Positions 55,098 to 63,555 of a stretch of 64,000 nt of DNA are shown here, piece by piece. The stretch is from Chloroflexota bacterium (GTDB lineage: Bacteria; Chloroflexota; Dehalococcoidia; Tepidiformales; Tepidiformaceae), in NCBI GenBank assembly GCA_026710655.1, contig JAPOQN010000008.1, forward strand, positions 113,133 to 177,132, read 5' to 3'. A program made the translations under genes and the position numbers. The first letter of the stretch is position 1; each line of letters starts with the position of its first letter. The notes under the pieces are model-generated. The model was not told the DNA's origin and did no database searches. It saw nothing but the letters and a program-made list of their open reading frames with translations.

Positions 55098-55414
55098 CAG
55101 CCCCAGGTCAGGCTACTTCCGCTCCCCGGTCTCCCTACCGGGAGACGTGCTGCGTCTTGCAGTGTCGCGGACCTGGGGTTGCCTCCGCAGAAGCGGAACG
55201 CCAGGCCCTGCACATCCGAATATTCCGAGTCGGCTCTTGCACGTGGTTCGTCGAGGCCTGCTTTGACGAACACCGGCGGATCCCGGCCCCCGCCCTTCCT
55301 CGCTGCGGCGGCGGATGGGGGGAGGCTTGAGCAGTGAGGTAGCTGCGGCATTAACCGGTGACTCGGGTTGTCGGTGGAGAGCGGCGGCTCAGCCGGCGAA
55401 GAGGAGCACCAAGC
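55098..55414 (+). other. Intergenic region with hairpin after marR
   Basis: Holds a perfect 7-bp hairpin GTCTCCC-TACC-GGGAGAC (55129-55146) just after marR, without a T run. The rest has no recognisable gene, RNA or repeat. Confidence 0.4.
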
Positions 55415-56524
55415 GTGACCAAGCCCACCGAACTGCCGACCGAACGCCTTCTCCTCAGGCCGTTTCGACTCTCGGACATCGACGATGTTCTCCGCTACGC
55501 CAGTGACCCCGAGTGGGCAGCGTTCTATCTCCGGGCCTACGACCGGGGGGTCACCGAACACATGGTTGCTCGGTCCGTCGTGATCTCGTGGGACAAGGAA
55601 GCGGTGTTTGCGATAGAGGCCGATGGTCGCGTGGTAGGCCTGGTGAGTCTCGAGGTGGCTCAAGAGTCCCGGACGGCTGAGTTGGGATACGACCTCGCCA
55701 GAGATGTGTGGGGGCAGGGTCTCGCGACGGAAGCAGCCAGCGCCGTGGTCGACTGGGGATTCCGGGAGTACGGGCTAGCGAGAATCTTCGCGGAAGCGGA
55801 CGCCCGCAATGGGCGTTCGCTGCGCGTCATGGAGCGACTCGGAATGACTCGCGAGGGCGTTCACCGGAGGGACCAGATCGAGCGAGGAGAACGCGAAATT
55901 GCCCGCTACGCGACATTGAGAAGCGACTGGAGCAGCCCTGGCGGAATACTGCCCTCCGTCACCCTGCCATCCGGAGAATACGAGACGACCGATCGCAACC
56001 AGCCCCCCGAGTTGACTACCCCGCGGCTCGTCCTGCGAAGGTTCCAAGCGGGCGATGTCGAAGACGTGCACAGGTACGCGGACGACGCCGAGTGGAACCG
56101 CTTTCTTGGACTCCCTGAACCCTACTCCCGTCGCGACGCCGAGGAGTTCGTAGCGAAGGCCATGCTGTGTGACCCCAAGGCCGTCTCCATGTGGGCAATC
56201 GTCCATGAGGGGCGGTGTGCTGGCAGCATCTACCTGCGCGGGGAGAGTCCTGGCTCCGCCACACTCGGATACTCCCTCGCCAGGCCACTCTGGGGGCGTG
56301 GACTGATGACTGAAGCAGCACGCGCAGTGGTCGTCCACGGTTTCGAGGACCGCAAGCTGGCTCGGATCTATTCCTTCGCGATTGTCGGCAACGACCCTTC
56401 GGCGCGGGTGCTGGAGAAGGTGGGGATGAGGCGCGAGGGCATTCTGCGCAGCAACCGCGTCGTTCACGGCGACCGCGTTGACGAGGTTCTCTACTCCATC
56501 CTTCGAGAGGATTGGGAGGCGTAG
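55415..56524 (+). CDS. Double GNAT acetyltransferase (two RimJ/RimL-type domains)
   Basis: A 369-aa protein with two complete GNAT domains in tandem (about residues 5-180 and 195-369), each starting with TERLLLRPFRLSDIDDV / TPRLVLRRFQAGDVEDV and each with an acetyl-CoA loop (ARDVWGQGLATEAASAVVDW; ARPLWGRGLMTEAARAVVVH). They resemble RimJ/RimL and AAC(6')-like enzymes. A GTG start at 55415 with GAGGAG is used. Substrate unknown. Confidence 0.83.
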   Translation: MTKPTELPTERLLLRPFRLSDIDDVLRYASDPEWAAFYLRAYDRGVTEHMVARSVVISWDKEAVFAIEADGRVVGLVSLEVAQESRTAELGYDLARDVWGQGLATEAASAVVDWGFREYGLARIFAEADARNGRSLRVMERLGMTREGVHRRDQIERGEREIARYATLRSDWSSPGGILPSVTLPSGEYETTDRNQPPELTTPRLVLRRFQAGDVEDVHRYADDAEWNRFLGLPEPYSRRDAEEFVAKAMLCDPKAVSMWAIVHEGRCAGSIYLRGESPGSATLGYSLARPLWGRGLMTEAARAVVVHGFEDRKLARIYSFAIVGNDPSARVLEKVGMRREGILRSNRVVHGDRVDEVLYSILREDWEA

Positions 56525-56546
56525 GGGCATAGCTGGTCACGCCTAC

Positions 56547-56950
56547 GTGAGAGAAGTACGTGATTATGAGTTGGAGGCGGTCCTAGCCCTGTGGCGAGAG
56601 GCCTATGGAACGGTGGGCGTGACAGACTCCCTCGACGATGTCCTGCAGGCGGCGAGGGGGAGCACTTCGGTGCTGCTGGTTGCCGAGGAGGAGGGGCGCA
56701 TCGTCGGAACCGTCATCGGAGGTTTCGACGGCTGGCGCGGCAACATCTACAGGCTGGCGGGTCACCCGAAACACCAACGGCAGGGAATCGCTCGCAGACT
56801 GGTGTCTGACATTGACGGACGCCTCGCCGAGATGGGCGCGAAGCGAATCACTGCCCTCGTCGAGAGGACGATCCGTGGGCCACTGGCTTCTGGGACGCGG
56901 TTGGCTACAACCTCGACGCGGGGATGGCGAGGTACGTCCGCAACCTCTAG
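56547..56950 (+). pseudogene. GNAT acetyltransferase gene with a 1-bp frameshift
   Basis: The frame from GTG 56547 encodes a normal GNAT start (REVRDYELEAVLALW; VGTVIGGFDGWRGNIYRLAGHPKHQRQGIARRLV). After LVER at about 56866 the downstream part of the family sequence continues in another frame: DDPWATGFWDAVGYNLDAGM then ARYVRNL, ending at TAG 56948-56950. One base is missing in AGG-ACGATCC. Either the gene is inactivated or the assembly has a single-base error. It starts 22 bp after the double GNAT gene. Confidence 0.75.
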
Positions 56951-57132
56951 CACTTGAGGCTCGCGGCTCCGGCTAGACCCTACTGCGCACTCCTGCAAAT
57001 CTGGTTGAAGCGCCGGGTCAGTAGTCCTTTCTGAACTGTTCCCTGCCGTCGAGGAGCCGTCCTCGCACGGCGGGACTCGTGGTTCCTCACCCTGGGGAAC
57101 CGGGCTATGCGTCTCTCTCGAGAGGAGCGGTG

Positions 57133-57912
57133 ATGGGCCACCTGTATGCACTCCAAGGGGCCTTCCTGCAGCAGTGGCGTGTGACCGCGAGCCGTTACCA
57201 GATACTGCTCATCGCGATCAGCCAGGTCCCGACCGCGGCTGCGGCTGCCTGGATCGCCCGCGCCAGCGCGGAACAGGGCATCTCGCTCGCGATAGCCGTC
57301 GGCGCCGCCTTTGTCGTCGTCTGGAACGTATGCGTGTTCCGGACCGGCTTCTCCCTCCTCGACGAGCGCTGGGCGGGCACGCTGGAGCTGAACCTGCTGT
57401 CCCGGTCACCCCTCACGCTGGTGATGCTGGGGAAGTCGCTCGCCTTCGTCGCGTTCTTTGCGATGGTGGGGCTGCTGTCCTTCGCGGCCGCCCTGCTCGT
57501 GGCCAACGAGGTCGCCAGCATCGAGCACACCGTCTCCTTCGCCCTCTCCCTCACGCTGGTCGTACTTGCGGTCGTGGCGCTCCAGTTCCTGTTCGCGCCC
57601 CTCAGCTTCCTCGTCGGCGCCCAGGGCGGGTTCTTCAACGCGATCATGCCCCTGGGCGTTGTCCTGAGTGGTTTCTTCTACCCCATCTCCCTGCTTCCCA
57701 ACTGGTTTGAGTGGCTGGCCCGCCTGCTGCCGACAGCCTGGGCCATGGAGGCGCTGATCTGGTCCATCAACGGCAAGGAGGACATCGGTCGCGTGGCGCT
57801 GAACTGGGTGCCGGCCGTCGGACTCCTGGTGGCCTTCGCCATCATCGAAGTCGCCCTCTTCCTTCGAGCCGAGAAGCGCGCGCGCCTCTCCGGCGGGCTG
57901 ACGGAGGGGTAG
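57133..57912 (+). CDS. ABC-2 type exporter permease, first subunit
   Basis: A 259-aa membrane protein with about six helices: FRTGFSLLDERWAGTLELNLLSRSPLTLVMLGKSLAF and the late FFNAIMPLGVVLSGFFYPISLLPNWFEWLARLLPTAW are typical of ABC-2 (DrrB/NodJ-like) permeases. ATG 57133 follows GAGGAGCG. It is followed 4 bp later by a second permease and then the ATPase, so the three form one exporter operon. Cargo unknown. Confidence 0.86.
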   Translation: MGHLYALQGAFLQQWRVTASRYQILLIAISQVPTAAAAAWIARASAEQGISLAIAVGAAFVVVWNVCVFRTGFSLLDERWAGTLELNLLSRSPLTLVMLGKSLAFVAFFAMVGLLSFAAALLVANEVASIEHTVSFALSLTLVVLAVVALQFLFAPLSFLVGAQGGFFNAIMPLGVVLSGFFYPISLLPNWFEWLARLLPTAWAMEALIWSINGKEDIGRVALNWVPAVGLLVAFAIIEVALFLRAEKRARLSGGLTEG

Positions 57913-57916
57913 AGAC

Positions 57917-58708
57917 GTGGACAGGGTCCAGAACTTCTACCTGCAGGCGTACCTCTCGTACCGGGGCCTCTTCCACTGGCTGACGCCGTTCCCCTACTTC
58001 AGCAACATCGTGCTTGCGCCCTTCCTGACCCTGCTCAACTTCATCCTCATCGGGCGCTTCGCCTCGGTTGGGGATGTCGACCGCTTCGGCATCGGGATGG
58101 TCGTGTACGCCATCGCCTGGATCTACGTGGGTGGGGTGACGCAGTCGTTCTCCAACGACCGATCGGGAGGGACGCTGCACCTGCTCTTTGGCTCCCCCGC
58201 CAGCAGGGCCTCCGCCTACTTCGCCCGCGGTGTGGGGCACTTCTACAACGGTCCCCTGACCGCGGTCAGCACGACGCTCCTGGCCGTGCTCGTGATCGAC
58301 CTGAACGCCGGCGACCTGAACTACCTCACCTACGCGGTGGCGATAGTCGTGGTCTCTATCGGGGTCCTGATGTTCTCCCTGCTCCTCGGGAACTTTGCCG
58401 CGTTGTACCAGGACTGGTTCCTCTTCCTGTCGATCGGGTATGGAGGGTTGCTTGGACTGACCGGGGTGATCATCCCAGTCGATCGTCTTCCCACCGTGCT
58501 CGAGGGAGTAGCCCAGGGGCTTCCCATCACGCACGGGCTTCAGGCATTGCGCGGGGCTTTCGCCGGAGAGTCGGTGGCGAGTGTGTCCACTGACCTCCTG
58601 CTCGAACTGGCGGTCGCCGGCGCCTACGCGCTGGTCGGACTTGCCGTCTTCACGCTCATCGACCGGGCCGCGAGGCGGCGCGGCATCCTTGCAGGAGGTG
58701 AGGAATGA
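57917..58708 (+). CDS. ABC-2 type exporter permease, second subunit
   Basis: A 263-aa ABC-2 permease starting at GTG 57917. Six helices with GGVTQSFSNDRSGGTLHLLFGSPASRASAYFARG in the first cytoplasmic loop and GVIIPVDRLPTVLEGVAQGLPITHGLQALRGAFAG near the end. Its stop overlaps the ATPase start by 4 nt (ATGA). Confidence 0.86.
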   Translation: MDRVQNFYLQAYLSYRGLFHWLTPFPYFSNIVLAPFLTLLNFILIGRFASVGDVDRFGIGMVVYAIAWIYVGGVTQSFSNDRSGGTLHLLFGSPASRASAYFARGVGHFYNGPLTAVSTTLLAVLVIDLNAGDLNYLTYAVAIVVVSIGVLMFSLLLGNFAALYQDWFLFLSIGYGGLLGLTGVIIPVDRLPTVLEGVAQGLPITHGLQALRGAFAGESVASVSTDLLLELAVAGAYALVGLAVFTLIDRAARRRGILAGGEE

Positions 58709-59679
58709 CCAGTGACGCCCCCATGATCGAGTGCCGCAATCTGCGGCGGACGTTCCAGCGCGGCGGTCCCCTTCGCCGGGGCAGCGAGATTGTGGCGGTC
58801 AGCGACATCTCGTTCGATGTGCGCCCGGGCACGATCTTCGGCCTGCTCGGGCCGAACGGAGCAGGCAAGACCACGACCGTGCGCATGCTCTCGACCCTGC
58901 TGCTCCCGACCGAGGGCAGCGCTCGTGTTGCCGGCTTCGACGTCGCCTCGCAGCCGCGCGAGGTTCGCCGTCGCACGGGTCTCGCGCTGGGCGGCGACCG
59001 GGGGCTGTTCGGCCGGCTCACGGGCGAGCAGAACATGCAGTACTTCGGCGCCATCAACCACCTTTCGCCCCGCGAGGCGAATCGCCGCTCCGACGAGCTG
59101 CTCGAACTCGTCGGCCTGGGAGAACGCCGGGGCTCGAAGGTGTTCGAGTACTCGCGCGGCATGAAGCAACGGCTCCACCTTGCCCGGGCCCTGCTCACCG
59201 AGCCCGACGTGCTCTTCCTCGACGAGCCCACATCCGGCCTCGACCCGCTGGGGGCCTTCGAGTTCCGGCAGCTCGTCGGCGAGCTGAAGGAGCGAGGCCG
59301 CACGATCCTCCTCACGACCCACTTCATGCTCGAAGCGGACGAACTCTGCGACGAGCTCATCGTGATCGACCGCGGCGAGGTCGTCGCCCAGGGCAGCCCC
59401 GCCGCGATCAAGCGGCAGTTCGGCAGCGCGACAGTCGTCGAGATCTCCCTGCGCGAGCCCCGGGAGGGGCTCGATGCTGCCCTGGGAGAGCTGCCCCAGG
59501 TCCAGCACGTGGAGTTCGGGGTGGACGGCATGCTCCAGACGGTCCGCGTTCACATCCCCTCCGACCAGGACGCCGGACCCATCGTCGCCCACATCGGCGC
59601 CGAACACGTCGACCACATGACCACACGCACGTCCTCGCTGGAGGAGGCCTACCTGACGCTGATCGGGAGAGAGCAGTAG
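58705..59679 (+). CDS. ABC-2 exporter ATPase (DrrA-like)
   Basis: A 324-aa ABC ATPase: Walker A GPNGAGKTTTV, signature YSRGMKQRLHLARALL (a YSRGM variant of LSGGQ typical for DrrA-type exporters), Walker B VLFLDEPTSGLDPL and switch LLTTHFMLEADELCDELIV. The C-terminal domain (HVEFGVDGMLQTVRVHIPS) is typical of drug/lipid/polysaccharide exporters. It powers the two permeases before it. Confidence 0.92.
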   Translation: MTSDAPMIECRNLRRTFQRGGPLRRGSEIVAVSDISFDVRPGTIFGLLGPNGAGKTTTVRMLSTLLLPTEGSARVAGFDVASQPREVRRRTGLALGGDRGLFGRLTGEQNMQYFGAINHLSPREANRRSDELLELVGLGERRGSKVFEYSRGMKQRLHLARALLTEPDVLFLDEPTSGLDPLGAFEFRQLVGELKERGRTILLTTHFMLEADELCDELIVIDRGEVVAQGSPAAIKRQFGSATVVEISLREPREGLDAALGELPQVQHVEFGVDGMLQTVRVHIPSDQDAGPIVAHIGAEHVDHMTTRTSSLEEAYLTLIGREQ

Positions 59680-59798
59680 CGGGCGCCGGCGCCCCGGACG
59701 CCGCCCGTGTGGAGGAGCCAGTCAGCTCCTACGGGGCGAACCGGAATGCAGGAACGCGGGCCTTTCGATCCTGTCCAGGCTGGTGGGCCTGGCTCGAC

Positions 59799-59837
59799 GT
59801 AGGCAGTACTACCTTCGACCGGCTATTCGCTCCGTAG
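59799..59837 (+). repeat. 39-bp repeat, copy A
   Basis: First of three related 39-bp units (others at 61859 and 63400). Read from its first base it would encode VGSTTFDRLFAP followed by TAG. Lies between the ABC exporter and the large secreted-protein gene. Confidence 0.7.
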
Positions 59838-59937
59838 CCAGCACAGGACCGCCGCCGCCACCCAGCGCCGCGGCGGATAGCCGTTGCGCCGGGTCAGGCA
59901 CGTCCGTCGGCGGGGGCCTCTGTTCGTCGGCGCCTGC

Positions 59938-61596
59938 TCAGCGCTCCTGGCAGCCCGTCAGTCGGTTCCAGGAGCCGGGCACCTGCCAGGGCTGATCACA
60001 CGGGTCGGAAGCGGTCAACTCGTAGTAGTCAGGCGCCTCGTCGGCGGGACTCGATGGGGTTGCGGTGGAAGCGGAGGAGGATGACTGGGCCGCTGGCGTG
60101 GGTGTCACTGGTGTCGTGGACCGCTGCGTCGACCGCTGCGCCGACCTGGCCCCCGGCACCGACCTCGTCCCCGGCACCGACTTCGCCTGCTGCTCTGACT
60201 GCACTCCTGCGCTCTTGGTCACGGCATAGTGGTCGAAGGCCTGGACGGTGTGGCCGTCCGTGTCAGTGAGCGGATTGGTAGACGGCTTGACGAAGTAGAC
60301 CTGCAGCGTGGCGGCGCTCAGGTCGACCCCGAAGTTCACGGTAACTTGCCTTCCCTGGATGGTGACGCCGTTCGCGGGCCAGCTGAGGCCGTTGCTGTGG
60401 TACCTGACTCCGAAACTGTAGGCCGCCGGCGTCGTCGTCGCGTCCAGATCGGCACTGAAGGTGATGGTGACCACATTCTTCTGGGTGAGAACGGCCCCCT
60501 GAGGCACCGCCGGGGAGGCCTGGTTGGTGTCGACCGGTACGGGGCTCGGAGCGCGAGACACGGATGCACACTTGGAGCTCTCACTGGCGAAGGCGATCGC
60601 CTCGTTCCAGGAACCCCAGTAGATGGGGGTGCTGGCGCACTCACCGTTCTCGTCGGGCTTGTTCAGGAACACCTGGCCGTAGGCAAAGGCGCCGCCCAGG
60701 AACCTGCCTACCCCGACGATGTAACAGTAAGGGTCGGGCGGGTCGCCGCCATTCGCCGCCGTTCGTTTCGCAAACTCGCTCCGGAGCTCCTCAAGCAACC
60801 AGGTGTCGCACGCCGTCTGACTGAAATTGTTGTTCGCTCTGGTCAGGAGCCGGTTTCGGAACGGGTCCATGCCGGATATCTGCCTGTCGCAAGGCCCCGT
60901 CGTGTACCAGTCGACTTCGTTGTCCCCGGCGGCCCTCCCCCACTGGACCAGAACCCACTCCCCCTCAGCCGTGTCGCAGAAGTAGTCGAGCCCGGCGAAA
61001 TACTCGTCCTTACTCTGCAGCGCCGGCTTGCGCTGCCCTCCGCATTCCGACGCTCGTTGCTCCAGGTCATCACGCAGACTGACGGGAATTGGCAGCGGCC
61101 TGGGCCGGGTGGGCGACGGGGTCGGCGTCGGCGGCACGGCGTGCCTCTCGCGCAGCGTTTCGGGGTGATACGGCTGAGCGCGGTGCGGCCTTCTCTCGGT
61201 CCAGCTGTCCCATGTGTGGCAGACCGGCGACCCGTCAAGCAAGGTGTGCCCGGTAGGGACGCCTATGTCGGTGTCCCTGTAGGTGAGTGCCTCGGGGGAA
61301 TCGCAGCGCGCAAGGTAGGCGCCGGGACTATTGTCCCTGAACTCTCCATCAACCCACGCACCAACGTCGTTGCACGTGTTAGACCCCGGATCCCACTGCC
61401 ATCCCGGTCCCGTGCACTCGGCAGCCGATTGCGCATTGAGCTGCGGCGGTGGGTCGGCGCTCGCGGTCTCGAAGTCCCGCATCGCGAACGAGAGCAGAAG
61501 CGCGAGGGCGGCAAGAGCGACCAGAAGCGGCACGGCCACGCGCTTCACCCGCCGCCGGGTGGACTTCAATCTGCTTGCGACTCCTGCATTCCCCAC
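59938..61596 (-). CDS. Large secreted/cell-surface protein with SwmB-like domain
   Basis: A 552-aa exported protein with a basic N-terminus and one hydrophobic segment (about residues 20-40) that anchors or is cleaved. A Cys-rich N-terminal region is followed by a Pro-rich stretch (VPPTPTPSPTRPRPLPIP), an unrecognised middle with several Cys and Trp, a SwmB/Ig-like domain (VVTITFSADLDATTT ... DTDGHTVQAFDHYAVT) and a Ser/Thr/Gln-rich tail. Function unknown; a surface or adhesion role is inferred. Upstream and downstream are intergenic regions carrying the 39-bp repeat. Confidence 0.72.
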   Translation of the reverse strand: MGNAGVASRLKSTRRRVKRVAVPLLVALAALALLLSFAMRDFETASADPPPQLNAQSAAECTGPGWQWDPGSNTCNDVGAWVDGEFRDNSPGAYLARCDSPEALTYRDTDIGVPTGHTLLDGSPVCHTWDSWTERRPHRAQPYHPETLRERHAVPPTPTPSPTRPRPLPIPVSLRDDLEQRASECGGQRKPALQSKDEYFAGLDYFCDTAEGEWVLVQWGRAAGDNEVDWYTTGPCDRQISGMDPFRNRLLTRANNNFSQTACDTWLLEELRSEFAKRTAANGGDPPDPYCYIVGVGRFLGGAFAYGQVFLNKPDENGECASTPIYWGSWNEAIAFASESSKCASVSRAPSPVPVDTNQASPAVPQGAVLTQKNVVTITFSADLDATTTPAAYSFGVRYHSNGLSWPANGVTIQGRQVTVNFGVDLSAATLQVYFVKPSTNPLTDTDGHTVQAFDHYAVTKSAGVQSEQQAKSVPGTRSVPGARSAQRSTQRSTTPVTPTPAAQSSSSASTATPSSPADEAPDYYELTASDPCDQPWQVPGSWNRLTGCQER

Positions 61597-61747
61597 TTCC
61601 GACCATCACTTTCATTGTGGAAGGAAGACCGCGGATATCGGCGAAGCGAATATCCGCTTTATAGTGTCGCGGGGATACTACCTCGAAATCAACGTGTTAG
61701 TTATGTGATATACGTGAAAATACTAGTCTTATCCGTGGTTGTTTCGT

Positions 61748-61765
61748 GTGTTCTGTTGAGAACAC
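61748..61765. repeat. 7-bp hairpin in intergenic region
   Basis: GTGTTCT and AGAACAC with loop GTTG. Possible operator or RNA hairpin. Confidence 0.45.
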
Positions 61766-61858
61766 GCCCGCATCCCGGTGCGGATGCACTCACCGCCGAT
61801 CGACCACAGGTATCCCAAGCCTACGAGGGGGCGCCGCCGGTGGACCGGACCTGGCGGC

Positions 61859-61897
61859 CTAGGCAGTACCACCTTCGAGTTGCTGTTCAGCCTCTAG
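61859..61897 (+). repeat. 39-bp repeat, copy B
   Basis: Second copy; would encode LGSTTFELLFSL followed by TAG. The similarity to copies A and C extends a little upstream (GGTGGACC). Confidence 0.7.
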
Positions 61898-62152
61898 CAA
61901 GCACACGAGCGCGATTCCACCGTCGGCCCAGCTACCGCTGGGCGAACGGGCGGGGCCGTTGCGATCGGACGCGAAGGACCAGGGCCCGCACCCACCTCAG
62001 CGGGCCTCAAAGACGCCGCCTCCACCGTTCTCTCCTTCCACATGAAGGTCGTGGCCGGCGAGCAGACGCATATCTGCATCGCGCTTTCGTTCTGACAGGC
62101 CCTTGCACAGCGTGCGCACATAGGCCACTATTGCGCTTCACCTACTGGAAGA

Positions 62153-62170
62153 GATTAGGGTCTCCTAATC
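62153..62170. promoter_or_regulatory. Palindromic operator before iron-type binding-protein gene
   Basis: GATTAGG-GTCT-CCTAATC, 7-bp perfect arms, ending 7 nt before ATG 62178. The TTAGG/CCTAA halves recall DtxR/IdeR-type metal-regulator sites, though the spacing is shorter than the classical 19-bp iron box. Confidence 0.55.
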
Positions 62171-62177
62171 AACCCGC

Positions 62178-63224
62178 ATGGGAGCGACTGTGGAGAGCAC
62201 TTCCCCGTCCGCGTTCCGCCCTGCCCGGCTGCGACATGTCCTGACCGTGCTCGCCCTGGCGATTGCTCTTGCTATCGCTGCTGCCACTGGCTGGGCCTGT
62301 AGCGATAACGAGGAAACCATCACGGTCTACTCCGGGCGCAGCCAGAACCTGATCGGACCCCTGCTTGAGCGGTTCGCGGAGGACACCGGCATCGATGTCC
62401 AGGTGCGCTACGGCGGCTCGACCGACCTCGCCCTGCTCCTGCAGGAGGAAGGCGACAGGACCCCCGCCGACGTGTTCATCTCCAGGAGCCCCGGCCCCAT
62501 CGGCTTCCTCGCCGAACGAGACCTGCTGGCCGAACTGGACGACGAAGTGCTCGGGCTGGCCCCCTCCAGCCCCTCCGGCTACTGGGTTGCGCTGACCGGG
62601 CGTCAGCGGGTGCTCGTCTACAACAAGGAGCTGTTCGACCCGGCCGACCTCCCCACCTCTATCCACGAACTCACCGAGGAGAAGTGGCTCGGACGCGTCG
62701 CCCTCGCCCCCACGAACGGCTCGTTCCAGGACTTCTTCACCCTCTTCCGCATCTCCCACGGCGACGACGTCGCCCTCGCCTGGCTGACCGCTCTGCACGA
62801 CGGCGGGGCGCCCGTCTATCCCAACAATGTCTCCATCGTGCAGGCGGTGGCCCGCGGCGAGATCGAGCTGGGGCTCGTCAACCACTACTACAACCTGCGC
62901 ATCAAGGTGGAGGACCCCTCCACCCCCAGCGAGAACCACCGCTTCCAGGAGGGCGACCCTGGCGGTGTGACCATCGCCACGGCCATCGGCGCCACGACCT
63001 CCGGCGACAAGGACGTCGCCCAGGAGCTCATCCGCTTCCTCACCAGCAAGGTCGCGCAGGAGTACTTCGGGCAGGCCAACTTCGAGTACCCGCTCGCCAC
63101 GGGCGTCGAGCTTGAAGGAGTCGCGCAGTCGCCCGGACCGGTCGATCTCGGCGAGTTCGACCGTCTCGGCACCAGTCTGGAACGCACCATCGAGCTGATC
63201 CGCGAGGCCGGCTTCGAGCCATAG
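62178..63224 (+). CDS. Iron(III)-type ABC transporter substrate-binding protein
   Basis: A 348-aa exported class-F binding protein (FutA/FbpA-like). After a signal segment with a possible lipoprotein Cys (GWAC about residue 41), it has TITVYSGRSQNLIGPLLERF, STDLALLLQEEGD, VNHYYNLR (paired tyrosines used for ferric iron by FbpA/FutA), and KVAQEYFGQANFEYPLA. It binds Fe3+ or a similar oxyanion-bound cation for import. No permease or ATPase is adjacent, so the partner is elsewhere. The operator at 62153 suggests metal control. Confidence 0.88.
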   Translation: MGATVESTSPSAFRPARLRHVLTVLALAIALAIAAATGWACSDNEETITVYSGRSQNLIGPLLERFAEDTGIDVQVRYGGSTDLALLLQEEGDRTPADVFISRSPGPIGFLAERDLLAELDDEVLGLAPSSPSGYWVALTGRQRVLVYNKELFDPADLPTSIHELTEEKWLGRVALAPTNGSFQDFFTLFRISHGDDVALAWLTALHDGGAPVYPNNVSIVQAVARGEIELGLVNHYYNLRIKVEDPSTPSENHRFQEGDPGGVTIATAIGATTSGDKDVAQELIRFLTSKVAQEYFGQANFEYPLATGVELEGVAQSPGPVDLGEFDRLGTSLERTIELIREAGFEP

Positions 63225-63349
63225 GGCTCGCGGCGGAAAGGAGATCGCCGTCGCCCCCGGGCGCCGCCACGATCCGCTACACGATCCCGATGCCAGAGGA
63301 CAGTCGCCTGCGGGGCGGCGAGGCCGAGGAGGTAGCCCTCGCCGGCTCG

Positions 63350-63411
63350 GGTACTGCCTACCGTCAAGTTGGGCCGGAAATGGTGGACCTAACTTGACGG
63401 TAGGCAGTACC
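63350..63411. repeat. Perfect 21-bp inverted repeat with 20-nt loop
   Basis: Left arm 63350-63370 (GGTACTGCCTACCGTCAAGT plus T) and right arm 63391-63411 are exact reverse complements, 21 bp, loop 63371-63390. Much longer than a usual terminator stem and without a T run. Confidence 0.85.
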
Positions 63412-63438
63412 ACCTTCGAGGTGCTGTTCGCCCTGTAG
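63400..63438 (+). repeat. 39-bp repeat, copy C
   Basis: Third copy; would encode VGSTTFEVLFAL followed by TAG. Its first 12 bases are part of the 21-bp right arm. Confidence 0.7.
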
Positions 63439-63555
63439 TCGCTGGCCCAACGGGAGTGTCGCCCTTCACCCCCCCAAGCTGTGTTGATCAGTGAGGCCGA
63501 CGAGCCGTCTGAGCGGGGGGACGCGTGCCCCGACGCTACTGCCCGCGCGCCCGGA

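Larger units (their letters stand above)
61597..62177. other. Long AT-richer intergenic region with inverted repeats and gene remnant
   Basis: Contains a GCGGATAT/ATATCCGC pair (61632-61658), a hairpin GTGTTCT-GTTG-AGAACAC (61748-61765), repeat copy B (61859-61897) and an operator (62153-62170). After copy B's TAG the same frame stays open for 66 codons, with a stretch STVLSFHMKVVAGEQTHIC before TGA. This may be a decayed gene end. Two promoter regions for the flanking divergent genes must also lie here. Confidence 0.45.
63225..63555. other. Intergenic region with large hairpin and repeat copy C
   Basis: Between convergent genes. Contains a perfect 21-bp inverted repeat (63350-63411) whose right arm runs into the 39-bp repeat copy C. 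No other gene or RNA is visible. The hairpin could be a bidirectional terminator or the end of a mobile element. Confidence 0.5.

Noticed and set aside
56866..56950. Reading the interrupted GNAT gene as a third selenoprotein
   Set aside because: The interruption is a frame change, not an in-frame TGA, and the family has no Cys/Sec site there.
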